In this document: positions 1-10,560 of the stretch, piece after piece
Position numbering within the stretch: position 1 is the first letter of the stretch
How the letters are laid out: every line of letters starts with the position of its first letter
Source of the DNA: Parasteatoda lunata
Lineage: Eukaryota > Arthropoda > Arachnida > Araneae > Theridiidae
Length of the DNA stretch: 64,000 nt
Direction: 5' to 3'
Assembly (NCBI GenBank): GCA_949128135.1
Contig: OX421972.1
Location: 54,618,817 to 54,682,816 of the forward strand
The notes under the pieces: generated by a model
What the model was told of the DNA's origin: nothing
Seen by the model: only the letters and a program-made list of their open reading frames with translations
The model's database searches: none
Made by a program: the position numbers and the translations under genes

Positions 1-119
1 TTTTTAACTACAACTTTATTGAGAAATTCTTCAAAAATTTATTTTTAAATAATTTATTATTATTATTAATTGCTTTTAATTTCAAATGAAATGCTTTCCG
101 TACATTTTTTTATCGTTTA

Positions 120-455
120 AAAACCATCGCTGAACAGCCGACCAAATGTTGAGTTTACTACTACAAATGTTCAACTCTTGTAATTTTGAACCCAATCCAG
201 AAGACGACCTCCTAAATCAAGTTTTGGGAGAAATTTGTCATCGTGGAGGACTTTTTGATGGAAATAGCCTGCATTCGTGTTTCATGGAGAGGAAAACAAT
301 GAAAACCTCCCACAGTTAGTCCGATTGCAAGGGAACTCTTATCCATGATCCGTCTACCACTGAGAGTATTTTACGTCAGCACGGTGGTCGGTGTTAGCCG
401 GATGAGGAATTTTTATTGACCAGCCAACCCCGGGATTCGTACCCGGTTTCCGTGC
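120..455 (-). mobile_element. tRNA-derived SINE, family A, decayed copy
   Basis: This is one of five copies in the window of a roughly 390-bp element (others near 14328, 20300, 43767 and 45698). On the plus strand it opens with a GAACAGCCGACC-like block and runs through AATTTTGAACCCAATCCAGAA. It ends in a tRNA-like B-box complement, GGGATTCGTACCC, near 432-444. The tRNA-like head is therefore on the right and the element reads on the minus strand. The outer part of the head is lost. Family membership is seen directly from shared sequence; the family name A is mine. Confidence 0.7.
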
Positions 456-1499
456 ATTCAGTTAAATTTAACACATTTAACGGCATGAGATATCGGGTAT
501 TTTCGAGAGATTTTTCATTTCCACGTTCCCCTACAAGACTTCTGCTCAGCTAAGTTGCAATAAATAGGGTTCATACGCATCTGGAAACAGTTATTAACTG
601 GTATCAATTTTGTTATAAGGAAACTGAAAATTTCCTATTATGAGCTTCTACTATGGAAGTAAAATTTAATAACTGCTGCCTTTGGATCGATGTATATTTA
701 TTAAGAGAAAATAAAATATTCTGGTACCAGCAAACAAAATAAAATTTTTTATTAATAATGCTACCACTTTTAAATTTCTTCCAGTTGCGTATGAACCGTG
801 TACAGAGCAACGTCGGTTCTCTACTGAGATTGTTCAGAATCGACGTACATGAACGTGAGATATACATGATGAAAATACAAAATCTCTCTATTGTGTTATA
901 CATAAGCGATATAACATAAAGTTTACTAATCCATCCTATATGTGGCATATTGGTGATCTATGCACGGATGGTTCCTCTCAGTGAACGAAACTTACTTGTA
1001 CAAATGTAAGTACGATGGTCAAGCAGTGCGTCAAATGAATACAAATAGTTCAAGAACATGAGCAAATTGTTTTAATAAAACGAAAAACTGAAGCGGCTAT
1101 ACTGCCACAAACCTACGGTATAAACTAGGTCTGAGACAAAATGGAAAAGATACAGAAAACTTTAACAGCCAAAGAAAAAGAAAAAAAGAGACTTAAAATG
1201 CGTAATATTTTTGTAATCCTTATGTCACCAAAAAAGCTCATAATAAAAATAAGAGCTCAGAAAGTAAACGAGAGCGTGCAAGACACTTGTACAAATATTA
1301 GTGTTATTTGAATTCGTGTTTTGTGTTTAAAGGACTTAATAAACTGTTTTTAAGGTTAAATATATAACTAAAAAATTCCCATCAATCAATAATTTAAAGT
1401 TAAATCCTGTTAAAATTTTATTCAATACAAAGCTAATAAAACATCAGTTAATAATACGATCCGATATTAGCCAAACGAGCTGTTCAAGCCAGAGGCTAA
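456..1499. other. gene-free AT-rich stretch
   Basis: No gene recognised. A 111-codon open frame lies on the minus strand at 613-948. It has no family-like motifs and looks like chance in AT-rich DNA. The sequence directly before the H2B-repeat gene may hold further upstream control sites that cannot be identified by eye. Confidence 0.5.
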
Positions 1500-1529
1500 A
1501 CTATATCAATGAGTGGAATTTAATTGTCG

Positions 1530-1571
1530 TTTGCATCATTCCTATTGGACGATTCATATTCACATCCCAAT
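1530..1571 (+). promoter_or_regulatory. histone-like promoter elements: octamer-like site and two CCAAT boxes
   Basis: TTTGCAT (1530-1536) matches seven of eight bases of the octamer ATTTGCAT known from H2B promoters. ATTGG (1544-1548) is a CCAAT box on the minus strand and CCAAT (1567-1571) one on the plus strand. They lie about 310-350 bp before the ATG at 1882. A good splice donor, CAG/GTAAGA, at 1636/1637 suggests a short 5' untranslated exon followed by an intron ending before 1882. No convincing TATA box is seen. The motifs are visible; the promoter role is inference. Confidence 0.35.
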
Positions 1572-1881
1572 AGAAAAGCATTTCTATTTGTTGCTCTTTG
1601 TAACTCATTGATCATTGATGAATTTCCAGTGGACAGGTAAGAATTTTGTTCAGCATTGATCAAAAAGACTAGTTTTAAAGTTTAAAGGCTAAGGTTTAAA
1701 GTTTTAAGGCTGTCGTGAGCACAAAATGAATACAAGTTATTGAGAAATTTAGTTATTTATCTTCAAAATAAGCACGCAAATAGCTTTCATTAATTCCAAT
1801 ACGAGTTCAAATTTTCTTTTTTTACTAAAATACCGTCTTTTCCAAAATTTATTTAAATAAGCTAAAAAAACCTCCGTTACA

Positions 1882-3225
1882 ATGCCGAAACAAAAGCGCT
1901 TTTGGAATACAGGTCTAGAGAAAATTACAAATCAAACACACGGCGAAGATGTCAAGACGAATCAAGAAGCTTGTAACATAATTTCTGATGCTTTAAATAC
2001 CCTACTTACCAGTTTAATTTCGAAAATGAAAGAAGACAAACATCTAAACGCATCAGTTGAAGGTATTCAAGATGCTGTAAAAAAATTATTGCCACCTTCG
2101 ATGGCTGACCACGCTATGGCTGAAGGCTTTAGGGAAATATTTTCATATAATGCAATGCCGTTTGACTTTGCGCCAAAGAAAAAATTGGACGAAAAGTATC
2201 TGCAACTACTAGAAAAAATGAAAAGGCAAGATGAAGTGGAACTGAAACGTTCTTATATGGCTGCAGTGAATGACGTGATAAAAAATTCTCACGCAGACGC
2301 TAAGCTGGACAAAAATTCGAATCTATATATCTGTCGTATTCTTGATGGTATGTCGAATGAAATGATTAAGAGACTTAACGTAAAAAATACTGATAAATTA
2401 ACCCTTGAAGAAGCTCGGAAAATTACTGATGACATTCTTCCAGAGGAGCTTTCGCATCACGCCTCAGCTGAAGGGAATAAAATGTTATTTAAATTCGAAA
2501 GCAGAGGCCTGCAGTTTGTTCCTGGGGCATCAGCACGTCAAAGGGTTCAAGAAAAACTAACTCCACATGAACAGGCGGTGAAATATGCCAGAAATGGAAT
2601 TGAATTTAAATCAGGAGTGACGTCCATTTTGAAAGAAACACACCCAGGTCTCAAATACAGCCAATCAGGACAAAAAGTGATTTGTCAAAATTTGGATGGT
2701 TTATGTGACATGATTATAGAGAAATCGGGTAAAAAAGGCACTGCGAGAACACAGGGGGACATTGAAAAAGCCGTGAAGACTGTCTTGCCTGTTGTGATGG
2801 CTGAACATGCCGTAGCAGAGGCTAAAAAAATGCTAAAATGTCATGAATACGGTGAATTAAGTAAAATGCCGGTTTCGCGGCATTTGAGAAAGGAAAAAAT
2901 AGCTGCTCAGAAATACAAACGAACGGATTTGAGACTGGAAGATGGTGTAGCTAAAATTACTAAGTTAACATATCCCGAAGCAAGGATGAAAGAAAGTGCC
3001 ATGAATCGAATATCTGTTGATATAAATAGTTTGCTAAGAACACTCATTAAAAAAGTGAAAGATTCTGGAGTTAAAAATGTGAAACCTGAAGACATTAAGA
3101 AAGCTGTAGATGCTATTATTGTACCAACCAATATAAACGAACATGCGAATTCGGAAGGTGATAAAATGGTTACTGTGCACGAAATGGAAAAATTTATTTT
3201 TCGACCAAAGAAGCGAAAGATATAA
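1882..3225 (+). CDS. tetra-H2B protein: four tandem histone H2B-like folds
   Basis: An uninterrupted 447-residue frame starting at ATG 1882 (context TTACAATGC). It contains four repeats, each resembling the whole globular part of histone H2B (helix 1, loop, long helix 2, helix 3, alpha-C), at about residues 11-90, 122-206, 236-322 and 346-434. The conserved C-terminal blocks are DAVKKLLPPSMADHAMAEG, ITDDILPEELSHHASAEG, KAVKTVLPVVMAEHAVAEA and KAVDAIIVPTNINEHANSEG, spaced 116, 116 and 111 residues apart. Repeat 3 also keeps an H2B-like helix 1 end, ILKETHPG. Ordinary H2B is about 125 residues with one fold. The repeats differ strongly from each other, so the duplications are old, while the frame stays open. 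The protein is Lys-rich and ends in RPKKRKI, a likely nuclear localisation signal. By family knowledge each fold would be expected to pair with an H2A-type fold, so a chromatin role, perhaps in the germ line, is inference. No H2A partner lies in the window. Fold assignment is confident; function is unknown. Confidence 0.85.
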   Translation: MPKQKRFWNTGLEKITNQTHGEDVKTNQEACNIISDALNTLLTSLISKMKEDKHLNASVEGIQDAVKKLLPPSMADHAMAEGFREIFSYNAMPFDFAPKKKLDEKYLQLLEKMKRQDEVELKRSYMAAVNDVIKNSHADAKLDKNSNLYICRILDGMSNEMIKRLNVKNTDKLTLEEARKITDDILPEELSHHASAEGNKMLFKFESRGLQFVPGASARQRVQEKLTPHEQAVKYARNGIEFKSGVTSILKETHPGLKYSQSGQKVICQNLDGLCDMIIEKSGKKGTARTQGDIEKAVKTVLPVVMAEHAVAEAKKMLKCHEYGELSKMPVSRHLRKEKIAAQKYKRTDLRLEDGVAKITKLTYPEARMKESAMNRISVDINSLLRTLIKKVKDSGVKNVKPEDIKKAVDAIIVPTNINEHANSEGDKMVTVHEMEKFIFRPKKRKI

Positions 3226-3313
3226 ACTTGGCTGACCATTTGCCATCTAATAAGAGTGCTTGAAATAGTTTTTCCAAAGTAGTTTAATATTATAATAATG
3301 CGTATTTGAATTA

Positions 3314-3319
3314 AATAAA
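3314..3319 (+). terminator. poly(A) signal of the tetra-H2B gene
   Basis: AATAAA lies 89 bp after the stop codon. No replication-dependent histone 3' stem-loop is visible between the stop and this signal. The transcript is therefore probably polyadenylated, like a variant or tissue-specific histone gene. Confidence 0.55.
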
Positions 3320-3325
3320 GTTTAG

Positions 3326-4416
3326 CTATCAATCCATTATGCGCCAATGTTTACATCTGCTGTTTTTTGATATTTTACCCATTTCGACGGGAGGGGCTAA
3401 GAAAAGCCAAAAAATATTATTATTGACGCCAGGGACTTTTAATTAATTGAGGTAGTAAGTACTGCTGCTATTTATGGGTAATAGGTACCTACTTAATATA
3501 AGTATTGTGTGGTAATAGGTACTAGTAAACCGTAACAGATTAATACCCTATTTTTCTTTTCGAATAATTTTATTTTTGAAACTTATCATTGAATTATAGA
3601 TCTATGTATATAAAAGTGAATATATATCTATGTGTCCTCTACAGACACGTAAATCATCTGGTTGAGAGCGATGGAATTTGGCATATTAATAGTTCGAAAC
3701 ACGAGAACGGTCACTGTCGGCATTAGAACATTCTACTATGAACAATTCGAGTGGGATGAGCAGAAAACGAAATTGATTTTCTAATTGGTTAAGCATTAGA
3801 AATTGTTATAAATTTAACTATTCACCACATCTTTCCTAAAAAAAAAAAAGCTAACTCTAAAGGAAGTCTTACTGTTCTCTTCTGACGTCATAGCAGAACG
3901 TGCCTATTTCTTTTTCTTTTTTTAAGTCTTTCTTCTCTAATGCGTTACTTCATTCAATTTGGTGTGATGAGTCAATAGTGAACTGACATCTTAATTTCAG
4001 ATAACAAATTAGTGCTTTAATACATTGTGATCCAAAAAGCAGAGCAACTACCGCCTCTTGCAAACGAATTTTCCGCCATCCAAAACAAATAACTATATTT
4101 AAAAAGAAAGGATGTTAATAAATGAAAAAAAATATAGATCAATACAAGGAATCATCTACCGGATGTTGAAACAGCCTCTGCAAATACTACTCCCTACAAT
4201 TCAGAGCACGAAACACTGTGGTGAATAAAGTCTATCGACGGTTATATTTATCAAATATTTTAAATCAGTCATATTTGTTAGCTTATAGCTCTATTTGATC
4301 AACAACAAAAAAAGAGTTTATTGCACGTACTTTAATATATAATTATTTTTTATTCGCTATGTCTGATAAATTCAATGAATAACGTTAACGTTGAAGCATG
4401 CGTAAACTACCTCAAT
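3326..4416. other. gene-free stretch
   Basis: Nothing gene-like is recognised. A small degenerate repeat around GGTAATAGGTACTA lies near 3470-3525. The rest is AT-rich, with no long open frame on either strand. Confidence 0.5.
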
Positions 4417-4833
4417 AAGTTAGTATTCCTAGTGGCTGGGTGACGCAGTTGGTTTGTCGTCGGCCTTCTGAGCCCAAGTCTGCGGGTTCGATCTCTGGCC
4501 CAGACACCGGATTTTCGGGATGCAGAAAATCCTCAGCGGCCATATCGTATGATTATGCGGCATGTAAAAGATCCCTGGAGTGCCTTATTGGCTCTTGGCA
4601 TTTCCGGCAAAATTAAATTCCTTTTGCACTTTAGCTTCCAAATAGTGTCTTGGTGCTGCCATCTAGTGTGGCAGAAACTAAACGTCCAAATTAACATGGC
4701 CAACGGTATCTCACCCATTGTGATGGTCCTGAAAGAGTGGATACCACTTCTGGAGAACGCACTAGGTCTGCTCATCGGGAAGACTGATTGTGCAGCTCAT
4801 TGGAAATAAAAAATAAAAAAGTTAGTATTCCTA
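4417..4833 (+). mobile_element. tRNA-derived SINE, family B, with target-site duplication
   Basis: The body spans about 4432-4818. Its head is tRNA-like: an A-box-like stretch within TGGCTGGGTGACGCAGTTGG, then a B box in GGGTTCGATCTC about 50 bp later. The 3' tail is A-rich (AAATAAAAAATAAAAA). The element is bounded by a perfect direct repeat, AAGTTAGTATTCCTA, at 4417-4431 and 4819-4833. That is a clear target-site duplication and implies recent L1/RTE-type retroposition. Short open frames inside it (4533-4809) are not genes. Confidence 0.85.
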
Positions 4834-4919
4834 AAATTATCGGATACCACACGTTTATTTTGTTTATAGAAATTCTTTTAAAACGCATTTCTATAATAGT
4901 AAATAATTTAAAAGCAATG

Positions 4920-5151
4920 ATAATCGAAATGTTGTTGTAATTGTAATTCATTTACGTCGCACTCGAACTGCACAATGGGCTATTGGCGACGGTCTAGGAA
5001 ACATCCCTGAGGATGATCCGAAGACATACCATCCCAATTTTAATTCTCTGCAGAGGGCATGGCACCCTCCCTTCGGTAGCCCGAAGACCTGCACTCGAAG
5101 TCGGGCACTTTACGGTAGAACAGTTTAACGAAGACCAATATAATCGAAATG
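4920..5151 (-). mobile_element. 5S-rRNA-derived SINE, 5'-truncated copy with TSD
   Basis: Body 4932-5139, bounded by a perfect 12-bp direct repeat, ATAATCGAAATG, at 4920-4931 and 5140-5151. The element reads on the minus strand and ends in a tail next to a TTG-type repeat. The 5S-like head seen in other copies is missing, as expected when target-primed reverse transcription stops early. Confidence 0.8.
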
Positions 5152-5159
5152 AAAAAAGA

Positions 5160-5435
5160 AAATTACTTATGTATTGAAAGGCAAAATTAATGGAGTAATG
5201 GTATTTATTTGCTAAGAGGATCCTTTAAAATTCTCCATTTACTATGCACACCAATGATGCTTAATTAACGCTGGTAATATGTATTCATTGAAATAAAAAA
5301 TAATCTACGCAATAAAAAGCAAAGTTAATGGAGAAAAGATACTTATTCGTTTTGAGGAATCATAAAAAAATCGATATGTTATTATCAACACCAATGTTTA
5401 ATTAAATACTGGTAACATATACAAATTGAAATTTT
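5160..5435. repeat. two tandem copies of a ~135-bp dispersed unit
   Basis: The units at about 5165-5293 and 5305-5435 share AAAGTTAATGGAG, a TACTTATTCGTTTxGAGGAATC-like block, CACCAATG and CTGGTAAxATxTA in the same order. A third copy stands alone at about 20985-21115. It looks like a short mobile or satellite-like unit of unknown type. Confidence 0.6.
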
Positions 5436-5617
5436 AAAAAAAACAAGCTATGTATTAAAAATCAAAGTTAATCTAAGCAATTCGTCGTAATTATAGAAGT
5501 CTGTAAGTTAATATAACTGGCAGTCCATAGCTACGCTTCGAATATTTACGAATAGTTGGCTAGATACCAGAATATTTTACACCATTCTGGTATCCAGCTA
5601 TTAATATTCCTTGAGGT

Positions 5618-5865
5618 TTATTAAAACTCAACAGATGAGATGGCTTGGTCATATCTATGGATAAGATAATACGAATACAGTAAAAAAAGAAATTACAAGC
5701 TAGGAGGAAAAGGAAAGAGGTAGACCTCGTACAAGGTGGTTAAATAATATGCAAAATTGTCTGAGTGCGATAGTTAATAGATGGAGAGTATCGGTGTTTG
5801 ATAAATCAAGATAGATGAAGCTGCTTGTGATAACCATGGCTGGAAATCAGATGTAGTGTTGGTAG
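5618..5865 (+). pseudogene. non-LTR retrotransposon ORF2 C-terminal fragment
   Basis: Translation gives KTQQMRWLGHIY, then after stops and a frame change ERGRPRTRWLNNMQ. The RWLGH...GRPRxRWL order is typical of the region after the reverse transcriptase in non-LTR retrotransposon ORF2 proteins. There are several stops and no upstream reverse transcriptase, so this is a dead 5'-truncated remnant. A related fragment lies at 48609-48984. Confidence 0.65.
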
Positions 5866-5879
5866 GAAAAGAAGAAGAA

Positions 5880-6370
5880 ACTTTAACCTGAAAACATTCC
5901 CTTACTTGCCCATCATACTTATGGCCTATCACATAAATTTTCTACAAGGATTTTTTTTTTTTTTAATTGCAGCCGTTTTATAGTTAAAAATGTTTGAAAA
6001 CCGTCAATCTACTTTAAGATATGTGATTATTAGGAGTATTTAACAGTTAAGCATTATTGAAACTATGAAACTTTAAACTATGAAAATGGTACAAAATGTC
6101 AATAACAAAAGCCATAGTCAGGTATGTAAGAATTAATTAATTAATTAGTTAGTTAAAAAAATAACTTCGTGCTTTTCAATATATGTTCGAATGCAGTAAT
6201 AACATTTAAATGTATTAACATAAATATATTTTCAAAAATATTTTTTCATTCAACTGATACTTTCGTTAATTTCAAGAGTATTTAAATTTATTTTCAATTA
6301 CAGTATTTCATGCACAAAGTTCATTTTACGCTATAAATGGAGCACTACAAATTGTGCTAGGGAGGGAGGT
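5880..6370. other. gene-free stretch
   Basis: AT-rich sequence with a poly(T) run near 5950-5964 and short TTAATTAATTAG iterations near 6131-6150. Nothing else is recognised. Confidence 0.5.
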
Positions 6371-6373
6371 GCT

Positions 6374-6672
6374 TTTATTTATGTCGCGCCAGAGCTGCAC
6401 AATGGGCTATCGGCGACACCACACTGAAAAACATACCTGAGTTGATCCGAAGACATGTCATCACAATTTTGATCCCCTGCAGAGGGGATGACTCCTCAGT
6501 TTTGGTAGCCTGACGACCTGCGCGTGAAGTCGAGCACTTTAGGGCAGAACAGTTTAACAAGGACCGTTACCAAGCAGCCACGGACTCTACGCAGGCTTAC
6601 TGACCGCAGCCAGTGATGCTCAGTTTTCTACTCGTAACTTTGTTCTTACGATCACTCCATTGCGAGACACTA
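6374..6672 (-). mobile_element. 5S-rRNA-derived SINE, diverged copy
   Basis: It shares the GTCGC(A/G)C(T/C)AGAGCTGCACAATGG 3' block and the GACCGCAGCCAGTGATGCT 5S-like block with the better copy at 44350-44679. The order places the 5S-like head on the right, so it reads on the minus strand. It has many substitutions and no clear target-site duplication, so it is an older copy. Confidence 0.75.
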
Positions 6673-7012
6673 AAACGTAGAAGATGCGGAATAATTTACA
6701 ATTGTCCACAAAATCACCGAATGCCAGCATAATTTTTATTTTTCAGAAAAATATTCACAATACCTGGTAAACTTGTCGTTATAGTTTTTGACCCGTGCGA
6801 GTTCTTTTCATTTATACTTGGCCAACGCGGGATCAAGTTTTATCTACCGGCATTAAACTTCGAGAAAGCAGTTCAAGTTTTTGATCTAGAACCAACTTAA
6901 ATATTAATGACGACAGATCTATAATAAAGTATTCTAGAAATTGGTGATACATTTATAACACTCTAGTATGCTCTAAACTAAACAATTTGTTAAAGAACTG
7001 GACTTTATCAGT

Positions 7013-7075
7013 TGTTGTTGTTGTAGTTCATTTACGTCGCACTAGAGCTGCACAATGGGCTATTGGCGACGTGGA
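7013..7075 (-). mobile_element. 5S-derived SINE, 3'-end fragment
   Basis: Only about 60 bp of the 3' end are present: a GTTGTTGTTG tail, then TAGTTCATTTACGTCGCACT and GGGCTATTGGCGACG. This fits severe 5' truncation. The following 7080-7262 holds a short GATGACCAAA iteration and nothing gene-like. Confidence 0.7.
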
Positions 7076-7263
7076 CTTCATCAGATTCTGGAAATCAGAG
7101 ACAGTCTCAAAGAGATTTGAAATAGCTGTACCATGTTACGGCCAAATTTTTACAAAGCAAAAGACAAATTTTTAGATTCTGGAATGAACTTGATGACCAA
7201 ATGTGTAGGATGACCAAAGATGACCATTTGTAAGATGACCAAATTTCTAAGCCATGATTTGAG

Positions 7264-8184
7264 TAGGGGAGAGTGGGGTCAATTGTAACAGGGTACGATT
7301 GTAACAGAGCAAAAATTTCGAGTGTCGGGTTCTCGATTTGGTTCCTAGGTGGTGCACAAGGTGTATTTAATAATTCTACATGCACACCCCTGCTGGCAAC
7401 CATTTTTATGTACTTTTGAAAGAGTTACATCACAAAAGATATTTTCACGCTACGTAAGTACTTTTTTTGGTATTAGAGTATTATATTGTAACAAAGTAAT
7501 TTTGTTTAAACAAATCAAAATTATTAACCGAATATGTAAGTGGACACCTTAATTAACATTTCAAAAAAAAAAGATTAGTTTTGTTAATTAATTAGCATTG
7601 TTTTTAACAAATGAAGCTGAAATGGCGTCTTGGGGACGATTGTAACAATAAGTAAATGGACGAATGCAACAGCTGAAAATAAATAATCTTATGTTTACAA
7701 ACCATTACTTAACTCTTTAAGAGCCACCAATAGTTTCCTATATCATTTATATTATGTTGCATGTGCATTATTTTATTTGTCACCTTTCACAGCATAAATT
7801 AAAATTTTTAACCCCTTAAAGTTAAATGTTCAACCCTTTAGGTCTCTGCTCATTATTATTTTTACTCCTAAAATATCACTACTATTTTGATCAATAAAAA
7901 AATATATCACAACTATGATAATATCTATAATTAACTATGTTTTAGTTGAATTTATGAACTGTTACAATTGACCCCGTAAGTGGGGACAATTGTAACAAGT
8001 GCACGACTGTCAAAAATTGTTAATAACTAATATAATAACATTTAGAATAAGGTATTTATTTATTTTTCTAGTAGAGGATAGTCTACTTTACTCGTCTGTC
8101 AATTAATACTAATAATATATTGGATTTTTTGTTAGTTAAAAATAGTTAAGTAAAAAATGTTACAATTGACCCCACTCTCCCCTA
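7264..8184. mobile_element. MITE with 28-bp terminal inverted repeats (TAGGGGAG group)
   Basis: Inverted repeats at 7263-7290 and 8158-8185 match perfectly, beginning GTAGGGGAGAGTGGGGTC. The outer TA on each side can be read as a TA target duplication. Inside are several copies of GATTGTAACA or close variants (near 7281, 7296, 7638, 7988) and a near-perfect hairpin at 7961-7996. There is no transposase frame, so it is non-autonomous. Superfamily not assigned. A second element with related ends is at 9641-10003. Confidence 0.8.
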
Positions 8185-8189
8185 CATGA

Positions 8190-9640
8190 CATCGGAGCGT
8201 TCTCAAAAAAATTTAGGATTCGAGGTCACCGACATATTTATGGAAAATATTAATTTATATTTGTAAGAAAGTTTTAGTTCTTTTTTTATTTTTTATTAAT
8301 AGCTAATATCTGATGCATAAGCATCTTCATCAAGCTTGATATCATTACTAAGTAATTTTGATCATAAGATATCCTGCATTTGTTTATCACTTGTAAAACG
8401 GTAATAAGCTTAGTAAGAAAATAGAATTAGATGTTTAATTTCATGATAATTGGTTGATTTTTTTTTTTCTGAAATTATTTTCAGACGAGTATGAAGTTTC
8501 CATAAAATTGGTTTAGCATGTGGTAAATTTTTTGCTTTTTTAAAAGCATTCTGCACAGGACAAAAATATCTCGTTTGATTAATGGTGCGCATTTCTGATT
8601 TTTTATTTCTTAATTTTGATTTTTGGAAGTTTCGAGGATATTTGAGATTAAGATTTGAGAGTATTTTCTGTCAGCTTTTGAGCTCATGACTTCAGGACGT
8701 CTGATAACCTTAGACATTAAGTAACTTTGTTAAAATCTTTAGTTATTGAAAATTTTTAATTAAAACAAGAATGATCTTAAAAAGTTTTTTTTAAGGTCCT
8801 CAGCAACCTATCTGAAAAACTTAAAGAACTTTCCTCCTCCTTATCGCACAATTGTAAATATATTATCGCATAATTTGTACTATAAAAGTACTATTAACTC
8901 AAAAATTTATACTGTTTCATAGACACAATGTTTTACGACTACTGATATGTAACTTTTATTATAGCTTATTTAAACTGTTTTAGCCGTCATCAAAATTATT
9001 CTAATAAAAAACCATTATCTGCCAAGATCTCTGTCCATAAAAATCACTGACCCTACACAATACAGTCGTTCATCCTTAATACATCTTTCCTCGCTTACCT
9101 TGCGCGTCAGTTGCTTTGTTATAAGAGCATTCACCACCTCATTTATTGTCACATGTCATATTACCATTTCCTTACTTTTGCACGACATTCACGGAATGAA
9201 TTTTGCAGAATGAGTTTTGGAAATCAAAAGAATTAATTTTTTTTCTCCGTGCGCTCTTCTTGTTTTCTTTTATGAGCAATTTACGTTCTTTACTTAGATA
9301 AGATATTAGCCGCCGATTTATACTTTTCAGTATGAATTCCCATAGAATTCTGACTTTAAATTATAGGTGCCATTACATGCGCATTTCAGATTCTTGAATG
9401 AAGTGACAGGTGATCTGAAGTGAAGGGATCAGACATGCTTCGCGAAGCTTCTGATAAGAGAAATGGTTTTCAAGCTTGATTGATATTTTTATATTCTTTT
9501 TCTCCCTCAAAATGGGATTAGAGGCAAGATTTTGAAAAATATGAGATACTACATAAGACTCAAAGACACGGGAAGAAAAAAATTCTGGTAAAATTACCAT
9601 ACTGTATGATAAGGACATTTCTGGTAAAAAAAAAAACACG
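8190..9640. other. gene-free stretch
   Basis: AT-rich with homopolymer runs. Short frames at 8410-8592 and 9373-9639 on the minus strand have no recognisable motif. No gene seen. Confidence 0.5.
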
Positions 9641-10003
9641 TAGGGGAGTGTCGGGTACCCCCGCCCACTGTCAATTTCATATGTATAGAATATTTTTTCA
9701 AGTCAATGGGCCATCGGACATTAATTGTTATATTAAAAAAAGATTATTTTCAAAGTTTCAAGTATTTATGCAGCTGGTAACATGGTAAACAATAGTTTTG
9801 AAAATATATTGAATACAGTAGTAAAATTTTTTAAATTTCTATTTTTTTAAGTTAAACTATTCTTTTTTTGGTTTATTCTTTTTGCATTATTTAATTAGAT
9901 GATAAAACAATAGAAACATACTAAAATATTGATTATTACTCAATGTTATACAGAAATATAAGCAATACTCCTTAAGTGGGCGGGGCTACCCGACTCTCCC
10001 CTA
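9641..10003. mobile_element. 363-bp MITE with TAGGGGAG termini
   Basis: Terminal inverted repeats at 9641-9668 and 9976-10003 match at 26 of 28 positions and begin TAGGGGAG(T/A)GTCGGGTA. The interior is AT-rich with no coding capacity. The outermost TA may be a target duplication. The terminal sequence is related to that of 7264-8184, so the same transposase probably moved both. Confidence 0.8.
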
Positions 10004-10306
10004 ATTTTAGTATTAAAAACAAAAACATACGGTATGTAAATCATTCATTTGGTAATTTTTCCGATTATATGATAACGGTTTAGCAGAAATTCTGATTTTC
10101 AAAATTATAGTTCTTATAACCACATAGTTAGTAAAAAATACAAATCTAAAATTAAATTTAACCGAAAAAAGGATTTTCATGCCATGCTCGAATATATCAT
10201 GACAAAATTACCAAGTTTTATCTCACTTAACTAATTTTATCACATTTTAAAACAATATTTTGATGCTAATTTTTCCAAAATCATTACCAAAGCATTTCAG
10301 TAAAAT

Positions 10307-10560
10307 TTACCGAGTTATTGGTGTTCCCATAGTACCTGAAACGCAAAAAATTTTACCATATTCTGTTAGTTTTGATTATACTTTTTCCCTAAGTGCAAAA
10401 GTTTTAAAAACTACATTTTTTAAGAAGTCTAAGTTTGCATAACCCTAATACCGAGCTTTTTGGTGTTACCATAGAGACAGAAACACTGTAAATTTTACCA
10501 TATTGTGGTAGTTTTGATCATATCTTTTTTCTCGGTTCAAACTTTTTAAAAACTACGCCT
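10307..10560. repeat. two diverged copies of a ~145-bp unit
   Basis: Blocks at 10307-10422 and 10451-10560 share, in order, ACCGAG, TTGGTGTT(C/A)CCATAG, TTTTACCATATT, TAGTTTTGAT and TTTTAAAAACTAC. They look like an old tandem duplication. Origin unknown. Confidence 0.55.

Noticed and set aside
613..948. 111-codon minus-strand open frame
   Set aside because: No recognisable motif and composition expected of chance frames in AT-rich DNA.
2907..3347. 146-codon minus-strand frame overlapping the histone gene
   Set aside because: Antisense shadow of the four-repeat histone frame.
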